Assembly (NCBI GenBank): GCA_963820075.1
Contig: CAWFYS010000014.1
Coordinates: 31,709 to 95,708, forward strand
Reading direction: 5' to 3'
DNA from: Kumtagia sp963820075
GTDB taxonomy: Bacteria; Pseudomonadota; Alphaproteobacteria; Rhizobiales; Rhizobiaceae
Length of the DNA stretch: 64,000 nucleotides
Under the pieces are notes generated by a model that had not been told where the DNA came from, did no database searches, and saw only the letters and a program-made list of their open reading frames with translations. Within the stretch, counting starts at the first letter, position 1; each line of letters opens with the position of its first letter. Positions 28,746-38,193 of the stretch are shown in pieces. Made by a program: the position numbers and the translations under genes.

Positions 28746-29588
28746 GCCGATGCGCACGGCGTTCGTGTGCGGGCACCCGATCGCGCATTCGCGCTCGCCG
28801 CTGATCCATGGGCATTGGCTGGCCCGGCACGGCATTCGGGGCAGTTACATAGCTGTCGATGTCGCGCCCGACGCTTTCGCGCCCTTCATGACCGAGATTC
28901 GTTCCGGCCGGTATGTCGGCGGCAACGTCACGATACCGCACAAGGAGGCGGCCTTTCGCGCCGTGGACCGCCGCGATGCGGCGGCCGATGCGATCGGTGC
29001 GGCGAACACGCTATGGATCGAGGACGGGCTGATCCACGGCTCGAATACCGATGCCTATGGTTTTGCCGCCAATCTCGATGACCGGGCGCCGGGCTGGGCA
29101 AGCCGTCCTGGCGCTGCCGTGGTGATCGGCGCGGGCGGAGCCTCGCGCGCTGTTCTTCATGCGCTGAAAACACGCGGGTTCCGCGACATCCGTATCATCA
29201 ATCGTACGCTGTCGCGCGCGCAAGGCCTCGCGGGCGAGTTCGGCGCTGCTATTTTCGGCCCACCCCCTGGAAGCCGCGGACGAACTGCTTTCCGATACCG
29301 TCGCTTCTCGTCAATACGAGCGCGCTCGGCATGCATGGCGAAGCTGACATCACCGTCGATCCGGCGCGGCTTCCGGACAGGGCGCTGGTGACGGACATTG
29401 TCTACGCACCGCTCGAAACGCCATTGCTGGCCGCCGCGCGCGCCCGCGGCTTGAAGACCGTGGATGGGCTGGGCATGCTGCTTCATCAGGCGGTTCCCGG
29501 CTTCGAAAAATGGTTCGGCACGAGGCCGGAGGTTACGCCCGAACTGCGCGCGGCCGTCATCGCCGACATTATGGGCAGGGCGCCATGA
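28738..29588 (+). CDS. aroE: shikimate 5-dehydrogenase, with two frameshifts
   Basis: The NADPH-dependent enzyme of the shikimate pathway. The first part has VCGHPIAHSRSPLIHGHWL, GGNVTIPHKEAAF (catalytic lysine), SNTDAYGF and VVIGAGGASRAVLHAL. At about 29257-29270 one base forward gives HPLEAADELLSDTV; at about 29300-29305 another base forward gives LLVNTSALGMHGEADITVD, then VTDIVYAPLETPLLAAARA and TVDGLGMLLHQAVPGFEKWF. With both corrections the product has about 282 residues. Two same-direction shifts within 45 bases look like sequencing indels. The stop overlaps coaE (ATGA). Confidence 0.85.
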
Positions 29589-30178
29589 TCATTCTCGGGC
29601 TGACCGGGTCGATCGGCATGGGAAAATCGACCACGGCGCGCATGTTCGCGGATGCCGGCGTGCCGGTGCACGATTCGGACGAGGCGGTACATCGGCTCTA
29701 TTCGAGCACCGCCGCGCCGCTGGTCGAGGCGGCCTTTACCGGCACCGTTCGCGACGGAACGGTCGATCGCACGGAACTCGCCGGGAGGGTGCTGGGCAAC
29801 CCGGAAGCGCTGGCGCGCCTGGAAGCAATCGTGCATCCGCTGGTGCGCGCCGATGCCGACGCCTTCGTGACCCGCCACCGCACCGCCGGCGCGCCGTTGA
29901 TCGTCCTCGACATACCGTTGCTGTTCGAGACCGGGGGAAGGTCGCGCGTCGACAAGGTGGTTGTCGTTACCGCTGACCCGGCAACTCAGCGCAGCCGCGT
30001 CCTCGAACGGCCGGGCATGAGCGAAGCCAAGTTCGCGGCGGTTCTCGCAAAGCAGGTTCCGGATGGGCTGAAGCGCCGGCAGGCGGATTATGTGATCGAT
30101 ACGGGTCTGGGCATGGATAGCGCGCGCAAGGCCGTCGGCGCCATCATTGCCGAACTCTCCGGGGAAAACCCGGCCTGA
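29585..30178 (+). CDS. coaE: dephospho-CoA kinase
   Basis: A 197-residue kinase making CoA from dephospho-CoA. ATG 29585 starts MIILGLTGSIGMGKSTTARM, the P-loop; HDSDEAVHRLY and VLDIPLLFETGGRSRVDKVV follow as in the family. The upstream open frame is discarded because the ATG overlaps the aroE stop (ATGA) and meets the family start. Confidence 0.95.
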   Translation: MIILGLTGSIGMGKSTTARMFADAGVPVHDSDEAVHRLYSSTAAPLVEAAFTGTVRDGTVDRTELAGRVLGNPEALARLEAIVHPLVRADADAFVTRHRTAGAPLIVLDIPLLFETGGRSRVDKVVVVTADPATQRSRVLERPGMSEAKFAAVLAKQVPDGLKRRQADYVIDTGLGMDSARKAVGAIIAELSGENPA

Positions 30179-30248
30179 CCGCACTCCCTCCTTGCGGCGC
30201 CGCGTCATCTGCCGGAAGGTCGTCGCGCCTGGAGACGAGCCAATTCGC

Positions 30249-30975
30249 ATGCGCGAAATAATTCTCGATACGGAAACGACCGGTCTTGATCCGCGCGAGG
30301 ACCGCGTGATCGAAATCGGCGGCGTCGAACTCGACAACCGCTTTCCCACCGGCCGCACCTTCCATGTCTACGTGAATGCGCAAGGTCGTCCGGTTCACCC
30401 GGATGCGCTGGCCGTTCATGGGATCAGCGACGCCGAGCTCGTCGGCAAGCCGGCTTTTCCCGAGATTGTCGACGCGTTCATCGCCTTCATCGACGGCGCC
30501 CGCCTCGTCGCCCACAATGCCGGCTTCGACATGGGCTTCATCAATGCCGAGTTCGAGCGCCTCGGTCTGCCGCCAGTGGCCTCCGAGCGTGTGGTCGATT
30601 CACTGGCGCTGGCGCGCCGCAGGCACCCGATGGGACCGAATTCACTGGATGCGCTTTGCCGCCGCTACGGGATCGACAACAGCCGTCGGACCAAGCATGG
30701 CGCGCTGCTCGATTCGGAACTCCTGGCTGAAGTCTACATCGAACTGATCGGCGGCAGACAGGCCGCCCTGGTGCTCGACAGGGCGGAGACCGCTCGCGTC
30801 GAAGAGTCGCTGGCGGTACTGGACGTCATCGTCAGGCAGCGACCTCACCCGCTCGCCGCAGCGATTGACGCAACAGGATCGCGCCGCGCATGCGCGCCTT
30901 GTCGGCGAGCTTGGCGATAAGGCCATCTGGCGAGAAGTCGGGGACTTCTCGCTCAAAGCCGAAGCTGTCAGCTGA
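30249..30975 (+). CDS. dnaQ: DNA polymerase III epsilon subunit, frameshifted near the C-terminus
   Basis: The 3'-5' proofreading exonuclease. MREIILDTETTGLDPREDR holds the DEDD motif I; HNAGFDMGFINAEFERLGLP is motif II and KHGALLDSELLAEVYIEL motif III. After RPHPL the first frame becomes unlike DnaQ. One base forward near 30851-30857 gives QRLTQQDRAAHARLVGELG and DKAIWREVGDFS, the usual ending, stopping at TGA 30973-30975. Corrected length is about 241 residues. The last eight bases overlap the convergent secB gene. Confidence 0.88.
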
Positions 30976-31471
30976 CCTTGACCTTCGAGGCGGCCTGATC
31001 TTCGGCCAGCTTCTGCTGGAACATCTGCGCGAAGTCGATCGGGTCGAGCATCAGCGGCGGGAAGCCGCCATTGCGGGTCGCCTCGGCGATGATCTGGCGC
31101 GCGAACGGGAACAGCAGACGCGGGCATTCGATGAAGAGCAGCGGCAGCATGTGCTCCTGCGGAAAGCCGTCGATGCGGAAGACGCCTCCATAGACGAGTT
31201 CAACATTGAACAGCACATCCTTTTCGAAGGATGCCTTGGCGTTCAGCGTCAGATTGACGTCGAACTCCTTCTCGGAAAGCGGGTTGGCGCCGACATTCAC
31301 GTTGATGTTGATGCCGGGCGGCTTGTCGCGGCCGCGCAGCGAGTTCGGCGCGCCGGGGTTCTCGAAGGAAAGATCCTTCACATACTGGGCAAGAATGTTG
31401 AGCGTGGGCTTGGCTGCCTGAGCGTTCCCATTGGTTGTTGTCCCCGCCGGGGTATTCTCGTTGCTGGCCAT
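30968..31471 (-). CDS. secB: protein-export chaperone SecB
   Basis: A 167-residue tetrameric chaperone that keeps preproteins unfolded for SecA. NILAQYVKDLSFENPGAP near residue 25, NVNVGANPLSEKEFDV and HMLPLLFIECPRLLFPFARQ with GGFPPLMLDPIDF are diagnostic. ATG 31471 (MASNENTPAG) is preferred over 31510 or 31489; AAGGA lies about ten bases upstream. Convergent with dnaQ. Confidence 0.95.
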   Translation of the reverse strand: MASNENTPAGTTTNGNAQAAKPTLNILAQYVKDLSFENPGAPNSLRGRDKPPGININVNVGANPLSEKEFDVNLTLNAKASFEKDVLFNVELVYGGVFRIDGFPQEHMLPLLFIECPRLLFPFARQIIAEATRNGGFPPLMLDPIDFAQMFQQKLAEDQAASKVKVS

Positions 31472-31565
31472 CGGCCGGAATCCTTTCATTTCAGCCGCGT
31501 TGCGGCCCAATCAAAAATCGCGGCTTCGCTAGCATGGCCGTCAGGGCAACACAAGTTTTGCCGGA

Positions 31566-32117
31566 TCAGGTCTCGTCGTCGATGCGACGCCATGGAGAAT
31601 CCGGATTGCGCGTGCGCGAATATTCCTCTTCGCCGAGATCGATCGTCGGACCACCTCGCCCGGGCCGGCTGGTATCGGCGCCGCCCTGGAAGATGCCGAA
31701 ATCGCCCACGATCTTCACCCGGTCGCGAACCAGGCGCCAGCCAATGTCACGCACCGGGGGCAGGAAAAGGAGAAGCCCGACAATGTCGGTGAAGAAACCG
31801 GGAATGATCAGGAGGATGCCGGCGATCAGGATCATGACGCCATGCGCGAGCTGCCGGCCGGGATCGCGGCCGGCGTCGATGTCGCGACGTATTTTGGTGA
31901 GTACGCCGAACCCCTGCCAACGAAGCAGGATCGAGCCTATCAGGCCGGAAGCGATGACGAGCGCCACCGTGGCCAGAACGCCGATCTCGCGGCCGACCAG
32001 TGCGAAACCGGCGATCTCGATGAGCGGGAGGGCAAGGAGCAGAATTGGCAGAACGATGCGGGCCACGATCCGTCCGGAAATCCAAGGTTTGCGATGGCCG
32101 GCGATTGCTGCTGGCAC
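31566..32117 (-). CDS. fxsA: FxsA-family membrane protein
   Basis: A 183-residue inner-membrane protein of the FxsA family (in E. coli linked to phage exclusion). Four hydrophobic helices lie in residues about 20-125, with LALPLIEIAGFALVGREIG and VMILIAGILLIIPGFFTDIV the family signatures, then a polar C-terminal tail. GTG 32117 is the longest reasonable start. Divergent from the Tim44-like gene. Confidence 0.85.
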   Translation of the reverse strand: MPAAIAGHRKPWISGRIVARIVLPILLLALPLIEIAGFALVGREIGVLATVALVIASGLIGSILLRWQGFGVLTKIRRDIDAGRDPGRQLAHGVMILIAGILLIIPGFFTDIVGLLLFLPPVRDIGWRLVRDRVKIVGDFGIFQGGADTSRPGRGGPTIDLGEEEYSRTRNPDSPWRRIDDET

Positions 32118-32253
32118 ATTCTTTCATACATAGGTATGCAGGCGTTTGATTTGAATGATCGCGCGCCGCGATCTATATGGATTGTTTGCGACGTGCTGTG
32201 CCGCGGCCTTTTTGCGGGAATGTCGCGCTCACGAGCATGAGTTGGCGGAAGAA

Positions 32254-32956
32254 ATGGAATTCTTCGACTTCGGGACAATATTCTTTCTGGTCGCGGCAGT
32301 CGTGATCTTCTTCCAGCTGCGCAATGTGCTGGGCCGCAGGACTGGAAACGAACGTCCTCCGATCGATCCTTACACCGCAGGCCGCGCTCGCGACAAGGAT
32401 CCCGTCGAAAACCGACAATGTGGTCGCGCTGCCGCGCAAGCGGGGTTCCGGCGAGCCGGAAGAAAACTACGCTTCTATCGACGCGGTCGCGCCGCCGCCG
32501 AGCGATCTGAACAAAGGCATGCGGGCGATCCGCGACGCCGATGCGAGCTTCGATCCCAAAACTTTCGTCGAGGGAGCCAAGATGGCCTACGAGATGATCG
32601 TCATGGCTTATGCCGACGGCGACCGCAAAACCTTGAAGAATCTTTTGTCTCGCGAAGTCTATGACGGATTCGTCGCGGCTATCGGCGATCGTGAGACCCG
32701 CGCGGAAAAGATACAGTCCTCTTTTGTAGGCATAGACAAGGCCGACATCGTGTCCGCCGAGATGAAAGGCGGCGAGGCCCATATCACGCTTCGCATCGTC
32801 AGCGAGCTGATCTCCGCGACCCGCAACAAGGCCGGCGAGGTGATCGACGGCGATCCCGAAACGGTCGCCGAGGTCAAGGATGTCTGGACGTTCGCGCGCG
32901 ACGCGCGTTCGAAGGATCCGAACTGGAAGCTGGTCGCCACCGAAGCGGAAGATTAA
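32254..32956 (+). CDS. Tim44/TimA-like membrane-anchored protein, frameshifted
   Basis: A Tim44-domain protein of the type found next to mltA and smr in Rhizobiales. MEFFDFGTIFFLVAAVVIFF is a single N-terminal membrane anchor. At about 32405-32412 the first frame (PYTAGRARDKDPVE) must move one base forward to reach KTDNVVALPRKRGSGEPEEN and the Tim44 core AMYADG-like MAYADGDRKTLKNLLSREVY and VKDVWTFARDARSKDPNWKL. Corrected length is about 233 residues. ATG 32254 follows gcggaagaa. The function in bacteria is unsettled; it may help envelope protein handling. Confidence 0.8.
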
Positions 32957-32971
32957 TCTTCGGGCGCCGGC

Positions 32972-34081
32972 ATGCCGCCGCTTTCTCCCTCATTCAATCT
33001 TGTCCGCTACGCCGATCTTCCCGGCTGGGGCGAGGATGATTGCCGCCCGGCGTTCGAGGCGCTTCGGCGCTCGGCGTTCCACGTGCTTTCCAAGCCTTAT
33101 CGGACGGGTGCCCTGGGCGTGGATTTCGCCGCGTTCGAACCAGCTTATGCGGAGGCACGCGCCAACGAGCGGCCGACGATGGCGCAGGCACGCAGCTTCT
33201 TCGAACGGAATTTTGTTCCCGCCTCCATCCTTGCCGAGGATGGCGGCGGAGGGTTGGTCACGGGCTTCTACGAGCCGGAAGTGTTGGCTTCGCCGCACGC
33301 GACGGCTGAGTTCACCGTCCCTCTACTGTCCCGCCCGGCCGATCTGGTCGATATCGACGACGGCAACCGGCCGCCGGAACTGGATGCCTACCTTGCCTTC
33401 GGCAGGCGGACGGACACCGGCATGGAGGAATTCTTCGACCGGCAGGCGATCGACCGGGGCGCGCTGGACACCGAAAATCTCGCAATCGCCTGGGTGGCGA
33501 GCAAGGTCGATGCCTTCTTCATCCATGTACAAGGGGCGGCGCGTCTCATCATGCCGGACGGGACGGTCCGCCGCATCACCTACGCGGCAAAGTCCGGCCA
33601 CCGCTTCACCGGTGCGGGAAAGGTGCTCGCCGAGTTCGGCGAGATACCCCTTGCACAGGTTACCATGCAGTCGATCCGCGCGTGGTTTGCCTCGAATCCC
33701 GGCCGGGTCGACGAAATTCTCTGGCACAACCGGTCATACATCTTCTTCCGGGAGGCCGAGGTGGACAACCCGGCGCTGGGTCCCGTCGCGGCGGCGAAGG
33801 TGCCGCTGACGCCCGGCCGGTCGATGGCCGTCGACCGGCTGCTGCATACGTTCGGGACGCCCTTTTTCATTCACGCTCCGGAACTGACGGCCTTCGGCGA
33901 AGGGCCGTTCCGTCGCCTGATGATCGCGCAGGATACCGGCTCGGCGATCGTCGGGCCGGCGCGCGGCGACCTTTTCGCCGGTTCGGGCGATGCCGCCGGC
34001 GAGATCGCGGGTGTCGTGCGCGCCCAGGCGGATTTCTTCGCGCTCATCCCGCGCCCGCTGGCGGAGCGGCGTCAGCCATGA
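32972..34081 (+). CDS. mltA: membrane-bound lytic murein transglycosylase A-like (MltA)
   Basis: A 369-residue peptidoglycan lytic transglycosylase with MltA and 3D domains. VTGFYEPEVLAS and AWVASKVDAFFIHVQGAARL precede the 3D domain, which has LTAFGEGPFRRLMIAQDTGS with the catalytic aspartate, and GPARGDLFAGSG. No signal peptide or lipobox is evident at the annotated ATG 32972. Its stop overlaps the smr start (ATGA). Confidence 0.92.
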   Translation: MPPLSPSFNLVRYADLPGWGEDDCRPAFEALRRSAFHVLSKPYRTGALGVDFAAFEPAYAEARANERPTMAQARSFFERNFVPASILAEDGGGGLVTGFYEPEVLASPHATAEFTVPLLSRPADLVDIDDGNRPPELDAYLAFGRRTDTGMEEFFDRQAIDRGALDTENLAIAWVASKVDAFFIHVQGAARLIMPDGTVRRITYAAKSGHRFTGAGKVLAEFGEIPLAQVTMQSIRAWFASNPGRVDEILWHNRSYIFFREAEVDNPALGPVAAAKVPLTPGRSMAVDRLLHTFGTPFFIHAPELTAFGEGPFRRLMIAQDTGSAIVGPARGDLFAGSGDAAGEIAGVVRAQADFFALIPRPLAERRQP

Positions 34082-34620
34082 GCCGGCGATCCGGCAGGAC
34101 GCTCACCGACGAGGACCGGATTCTCTGGAATCAGGTGGCACGCACCGCGACACCGCTCAAAGGCCGCAAGCCTCCGATCGTCGCGGCGGCGGCGGTCGTG
34201 TCGATGGACGAGGCACTGGCCGGCGCCGAACCTCCAGCACCCGCACCGCCGCGCGCACCGCCGGCCGCCCGGCCCAAGACGCTGGCGCAGAGCGCACTCG
34301 ACCGCCCGACCCACGACAAGCTCGCCGGCGGCCGTCTGCCAATTGAAGGCCGCGTCGATCTGCACGGCATGACGCAGGAACAAGCCTATTCGCTGCTGTT
34401 GTCGTTCCTCAGCCGCGCCCATTCCAGCGGCATTCGCTATGTGCTGGTCATCACCGGAAAGGGCACTTCGTCCGGCGGCGACGGCGTGCTGCGCCGGGCC
34501 GTGCCGGGCTGGCTGGCGACCGCACCGTTCCGCGCGCTGGTCGGCAGCCACAATCACGCCGCGCGCAATCATGGCGGCGCCGGGGCGCTCTACGTGCGCC
34601 TGCGGCGCAACGCACGATGA
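34078..34620 (+). CDS. Smr domain protein
   Basis: A 180-residue protein with a proline/alanine-rich middle and a C-terminal Smr (MutS2-type) domain. GRVDLHGMTQEQAYSLLLSF carries the DLHG motif, and VLVITGKGTSSGGDGVLRRA the TGKG motif of Smr nucleases. ATG 34078 overlaps the mltA stop. It is coupled to the next gene by ATGA. DNA-nicking activity is known for some Smr domains but not shown here. Confidence 0.88.
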   Translation: MSRRSGRTLTDEDRILWNQVARTATPLKGRKPPIVAAAAVVSMDEALAGAEPPAPAPPRAPPAARPKTLAQSALDRPTHDKLAGGRLPIEGRVDLHGMTQEQAYSLLLSFLSRAHSSGIRYVLVITGKGTSSGGDGVLRRAVPGWLATAPFRALVGSHNHAARNHGGAGALYVRLRRNAR

Positions 34621-34994
34621 CGCCCTTCGGCGCGAGGATACGGGCGCTGCGGACCGAGCGCGGCATAAGCCAGAGGGAGATGGCGGCGGCGCTCGGCGTC
34701 AGCGCGGCCTATCTGTCGGCGCTCGAGCATGGCCGGCGCGGCGCGCCGGGCTGGGGGTTCGTGCAGAAGGTCATCGGCTATTTCAACGTCATCTGGGACG
34801 ATGCCGAGGAATTGCAGCGGCTCGCGGCGATTTCCAACCCGCGCGTGATGGTCGATACATCGGGACTGTCCGACCAGGCGACGGAACTTGCCAATCTGCT
34901 TGCAGAGCGGATTCGCGAAATGAAGCCCGAGGACGTGGAGGCGTTGCTTCGGCAGCTTCGCACGATTGCGGGCCGGCGCGAAAATCCGCGGTAG
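34617..34994 (+). CDS. XRE-family helix-turn-helix regulator
   Basis: A 125-residue DNA-binding protein. ALRTERGISQREMAAALGVS, followed by AAYLSALEHGRRGAP, is a Cro/C1-type helix-turn-helix at residues about 9-45. The C-terminal half is a helical, probably dimerising region. ATG 34617 overlaps the smr stop. Its target is unknown; convergent with hslU. Confidence 0.85.
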   Translation: MTPFGARIRALRTERGISQREMAAALGVSAAYLSALEHGRRGAPGWGFVQKVIGYFNVIWDDAEELQRLAAISNPRVMVDTSGLSDQATELANLLAERIREMKPEDVEALLRQLRTIAGRRENPR

Positions 34995-35049
34995 CGTTGG
35001 CCCGGGGCAATCGGCAGGGCGGGCCGAACGGCCCGATCCCGGCGCCGCC

Positions 35050-36360
35050 TTACAGAATGAACCGCGACAGATCCGTGTTTTTCGCCAGGTCGCCGACGTG
35101 CTTCTTCACATAGGCGGCATCGATCGTCACCTTCGTGCCGTTCTGGTCGGGCGCGGTAAAGGAGATCTCGTCAAGCACCCGCTCCATCACGGTCTGCAGG
35201 CGGCGGGCACCGATGTTTTCGACGCTGGCGTTGAGATCGACAGCGATGCCGGCGAGCTGGTCGATGGCGTCGTCGGTGAAATCGAGCTCCACGCCTTCCG
35301 TCTTCATCAGGGCGATGTACTGCTTGATCAGGCTTGCTTCCGTCTCGGTCAGGATCCGGACGAAATCATCCTTCTCCAGCGCCCGCAGCTCGACACGGAT
35401 GGGCAGGCGGCCCTGCAACTCCGGCAGCAGGTCCGACGGCTTGGAGACATGGAAGGCGCCCGAGGCGATGAAGAGGATATGATCGGTCTTCAGCGGCCCG
35501 TATTTGGTCGCCACCGTCGTGCCCTCGACCAGCGGCAGCAGGTCGCGCTGCACGCCTTCGCGGGATGGGCCGCCCGAAATATCGCTGCGGGCGGCGATCT
35601 TGTCGATCTCGTCGAGGAAGACGATGCCGTCATTCTCCGCCGATTCCAGCGCGCGGCGAACCACCTCGTCCTGGTCAAGCAGCTTGTCGGACTCGTCGTT
35701 GATGAGAAGTTCGTAGGATTCCTTGACCGTCGTCTTGCGCGTCTTCGTGCGCTTGCCGCCCATTGCCTTTGACAGCATGTCGTTGAGGTTCATCACGCCG
35801 AAATTGGCGCCGGGCATGCCGGGGATATCGAAGCTCGGCATGCCGCCCGAACCGGTATCGGCCACTTCGACCTCGATCTCCTTTTTGTCGAGTTCGCCGT
35901 CGCGCAGCTTCTTGCGGAAGCTGTCGCGGGTTGCCGGGCTCGCCGTCTTGCCGACCAGCGCTTCCAGCACGCGCTCCTCGGCATTGACGTGGGCGCGGGC
36001 CTTGACGTCCTCGCGCATCTTGTCGCGCGTCAGGCCGATCGCGGCCTCGACGAGATCGCGCACGATCTGCTCGACGTCGCGGCCGACATAGCCGACCTCG
36101 GTGAACTTGGTGGCCTCGACCTTGATGAAGGGAGCGCCGGCAAGCCTTGCCAGGCGGCGCGAGATCTCGGTCTTGCCGACGCCCGTCGGCCCGATCATGA
36201 GGATGTTCTTGGGCATCACCTCTTCGCGCATCTGGCCTTCGAGTTGCTGGCGGCGCCAGCGGTTGCGCAGCGCGATCGCCACGGCGCGCTTGGCGTCCTT
36301 TTGGCCGATGATGTAGCGGTCGAGTTCGGAGACGATTTCGCGGGGGGAAAACGTGGTCAT
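35050..36360 (-). CDS. hslU: ATP-dependent protease ATPase subunit HslU
   Basis: A 436-residue AAA+ unfoldase of the HslUV protease. MIGPTGVGKTEISRRLARL is Walker A, GIVFLDEIDKIAARSD Walker B, and the pore loop is GYVGRDVE. The C-terminus LSRFIL is the tail that inserts into HslV. The inserted I domain spans residues about 120-230. ATG 36360 (MTTFSPREIV) is preferred to 36378. hslV lies upstream, separated by two small genes. Confidence 0.96.
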   Translation of the reverse strand: MTTFSPREIVSELDRYIIGQKDAKRAVAIALRNRWRRQQLEGQMREEVMPKNILMIGPTGVGKTEISRRLARLAGAPFIKVEATKFTEVGYVGRDVEQIVRDLVEAAIGLTRDKMREDVKARAHVNAEERVLEALVGKTASPATRDSFRKKLRDGELDKKEIEVEVADTGSGGMPSFDIPGMPGANFGVMNLNDMLSKAMGGKRTKTRKTTVKESYELLINDESDKLLDQDEVVRRALESAENDGIVFLDEIDKIAARSDISGGPSREGVQRDLLPLVEGTTVATKYGPLKTDHILFIASGAFHVSKPSDLLPELQGRLPIRVELRALEKDDFVRILTETEASLIKQYIALMKTEGVELDFTDDAIDQLAGIAVDLNASVENIGARRLQTVMERVLDEISFTAPDQNGTKVTIDAAYVKKHVGDLAKNTDLSRFIL

Positions 36361-36370
36361 GGCTTCTTGG

Positions 36371-36970
36371 TCATCCACCTTGCCACTGCTTGATCCCCTC
36401 GATCGGGTAAAGCAGCATGATGATGTTGAGTGTCAGGTTGTCGCGGATGAAATAGCCGACGACAAGTTCGAAGACGATTGCGATCGCAACCGTCATCCAT
36501 ATAGGAAGCCGCGCGGCCAGTGCAAAACCCAGCATCATCCAAAGCGTGTCGGAAACCGAATTGATGACGCTGTCGCCGAAATAATCCAGCGAGATGGTGG
36601 CCTCGCGATAGCGGTTGATGATGAAGTCCGTGTTTTCCAAGACCTCCCACGCAGCTTCGATGAGGACGGCGCCGGCAAGCCGCACACCGACATTGACACG
36701 CGGCATCACCAGCCGGAGCAGGGCATAGAAAATGAAGCCGTGGATGATGTGCGAGAAGGTGTACCAGTCGGCGAGATGCTGGCTGTTTTCGCTGCTTTGC
36801 ACGACGCCGTGCCAGACCTTCACCGTTCCGCATTTGCAGATCAGCGGCTGGCCCATGAGGTAGAGAATCATGCCCTGGGCCGCGATCAGAGCGGCGGCCA
36901 GCAGAACTCCTGCCAGGAAGACGCGCCTTTGTGCTTGCGTCTGCGGATCGGCCGCCTGTGCGGTCGCCAT
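36371..36970 (-). CDS. DUF2585 membrane protein
   Basis: A 199-residue polytopic protein of unknown function found between hslV and hslU in many Rhizobiales. Four or five hydrophobic helices are seen; CKCGTVKVWHGVVQSSENSQ, then HLADWYTFSHIIHGFIFYAL and NRYREATISLDYFGDS are conserved DUF2585 features with histidines in or near the membrane. ATG 36970 overlaps the GNAT stop by one base. Confidence 0.82.
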   Translation of the reverse strand: MATAQAADPQTQAQRRVFLAGVLLAAALIAAQGMILYLMGQPLICKCGTVKVWHGVVQSSENSQHLADWYTFSHIIHGFIFYALLRLVMPRVNVGVRLAGAVLIEAAWEVLENTDFIINRYREATISLDYFGDSVINSVSDTLWMMLGFALAARLPIWMTVAIAIVFELVVGYFIRDNLTLNIIMLLYPIEGIKQWQGG

Positions 36971-37485
36971 CAGGGGGCTTGCTCGGTATTGTCGCGCGCC
37001 ATCAGCAGCACGCGGCCATATTGCGAGGTGCGCTCGCCGATCGGCTTGAAGCCGGCCTTTTCGTAGGCGCGGATAGCCCGGGCGTTGGCCGGGTCGGGGT
37101 CGATGATGACGCGCGGCGTGCCTTCCCGGAAAAGCTCTTCGACGAACTGCGCGACCAGAGCCGACCCATGGCCGACACCGACCAGTGCCGGCACGCCGAT
37201 GGAAAGGTCGAGACCGAGCGTGCCGAAGGGCTGGTCGCTGTAGGGGTGCCCGTCCTCGAGGTGCGGATCGTAGCTCTGGAGATAGCCGATCGGTTTGCCG
37301 TCCAATTCGATGATCAGCGGCTCGACGGAGACCGAATCCATGTGCTCCCGTATCTCGGCAAGCTCTTGTTCCGGATCGTCCCACCATTCAGCCACATGCG
37401 GCTCCCGAAGCCAGCGGCCGAGCAAGGCGAAATCCTTGCCCGTTACCGGACGGAAGCCGTAGCGGGGCTTTGCCTCACGCGGCAT
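36970..37485 (-). CDS. GNAT-family acetyltransferase, AAC(6')-like
   Basis: A 171-residue acetyltransferase. The pattern PHVAEWWDDPEQELAEI, IGYLQSYDPH and GVGHGSALVAQFVEELFREG (acetyl-CoA loop), then IDPDPANARAIRAYEKAGF matches the AAC(6')/siderophore-acylation GNAT group. Its substrate is unknown. It overlaps hslV by eleven bases and DUF2585 by one, so it is part of the hslVU operon. Confidence 0.85.
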   Translation of the reverse strand: MPREAKPRYGFRPVTGKDFALLGRWLREPHVAEWWDDPEQELAEIREHMDSVSVEPLIIELDGKPIGYLQSYDPHLEDGHPYSDQPFGTLGLDLSIGVPALVGVGHGSALVAQFVEELFREGTPRVIIDPDPANARAIRAYEKAGFKPIGERTSQYGRVLLMARDNTEQAP

Positions 37486-38026
37486 CGAGCGTTTCGATGA
37501 CGAAGCTGTGGTTGGTGTAGACGCAGATGTCGGCCGCTATCTGCATCGCCTTGCGGGCGATCTCCTCGGCGTCCTTGTCCGTATCCATCAGGGCGCGCGC
37601 CGCGGCAAGCGCATAATTGCCGCCCGAGCCGATCGCCATCACCCCATGCTCAGGCTCAAGCACGTCGCCGGTCCCGGTGAGCGCCAGTGAAACGCTCTTG
37701 TCGGCGACCAGCATCATGGCCTCCAGTCGGCGCAGATAGCGGTCGGTCCGCCAATCCTTCGCCAATTCGACGCAGGCGCGCGTCAGCTGGTCGGGATATT
37801 GCTCCAGCTTCGCCTCAAGGCGCTCCAGCAGCGTGAAGGCATCCGCCGTGGCCCCGGCAAAGCCGGCAATGACGCTGCCGCCCTTGCCGATGCGGCGGAC
37901 TTTCTTTGCGTTGCCCTTCATGATGGTCTGGCCAAGGCTCACCTGGCCGTCGCCGGCGATCACGACCTTGCCCCCCTTGCGCACCGTCACGATGGTCGTG
38001 GCGTGCATGGTCAGTTCATTCGACAT
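37475..38026 (-). CDS. hslV: ATP-dependent protease peptidase subunit HslV
   Basis: A 183-residue proteasome-like peptidase. Processing after MSNELTMHA would expose Thr10 as the catalytic N-terminal threonine (TTIVTVRKGGKVVIAGDG). VIAGFAGATADAFTLLERLE and IGSGGNYALAAARAL are family motifs. ATG 38026 has GGAG seven bases upstream; the longer open frame has no support. Confidence 0.96.
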   Translation of the reverse strand: MSNELTMHATTIVTVRKGGKVVIAGDGQVSLGQTIMKGNAKKVRRIGKGGSVIAGFAGATADAFTLLERLEAKLEQYPDQLTRACVELAKDWRTDRYLRRLEAMMLVADKSVSLALTGTGDVLEPEHGVMAIGSGGNYALAAARALMDTDKDAEEIARKAMQIAADICVYTNHSFVIETLDAA

Positions 38027-38193
38027 TCTTTGCTCCGATTGCGCCTGGGTCCCGGTCGGCGGCGACCCGCGCCATACGAGGTGATTGCGCCTTATGTATT
38101 TAGCGATCGGCGGAATGCAAATCGGCTTTCTTCCCGGGGTTCGGGAGATATCGCGTCCGAAGAGCAGAATCCGGTGCGGCGTGAACCAGCGAA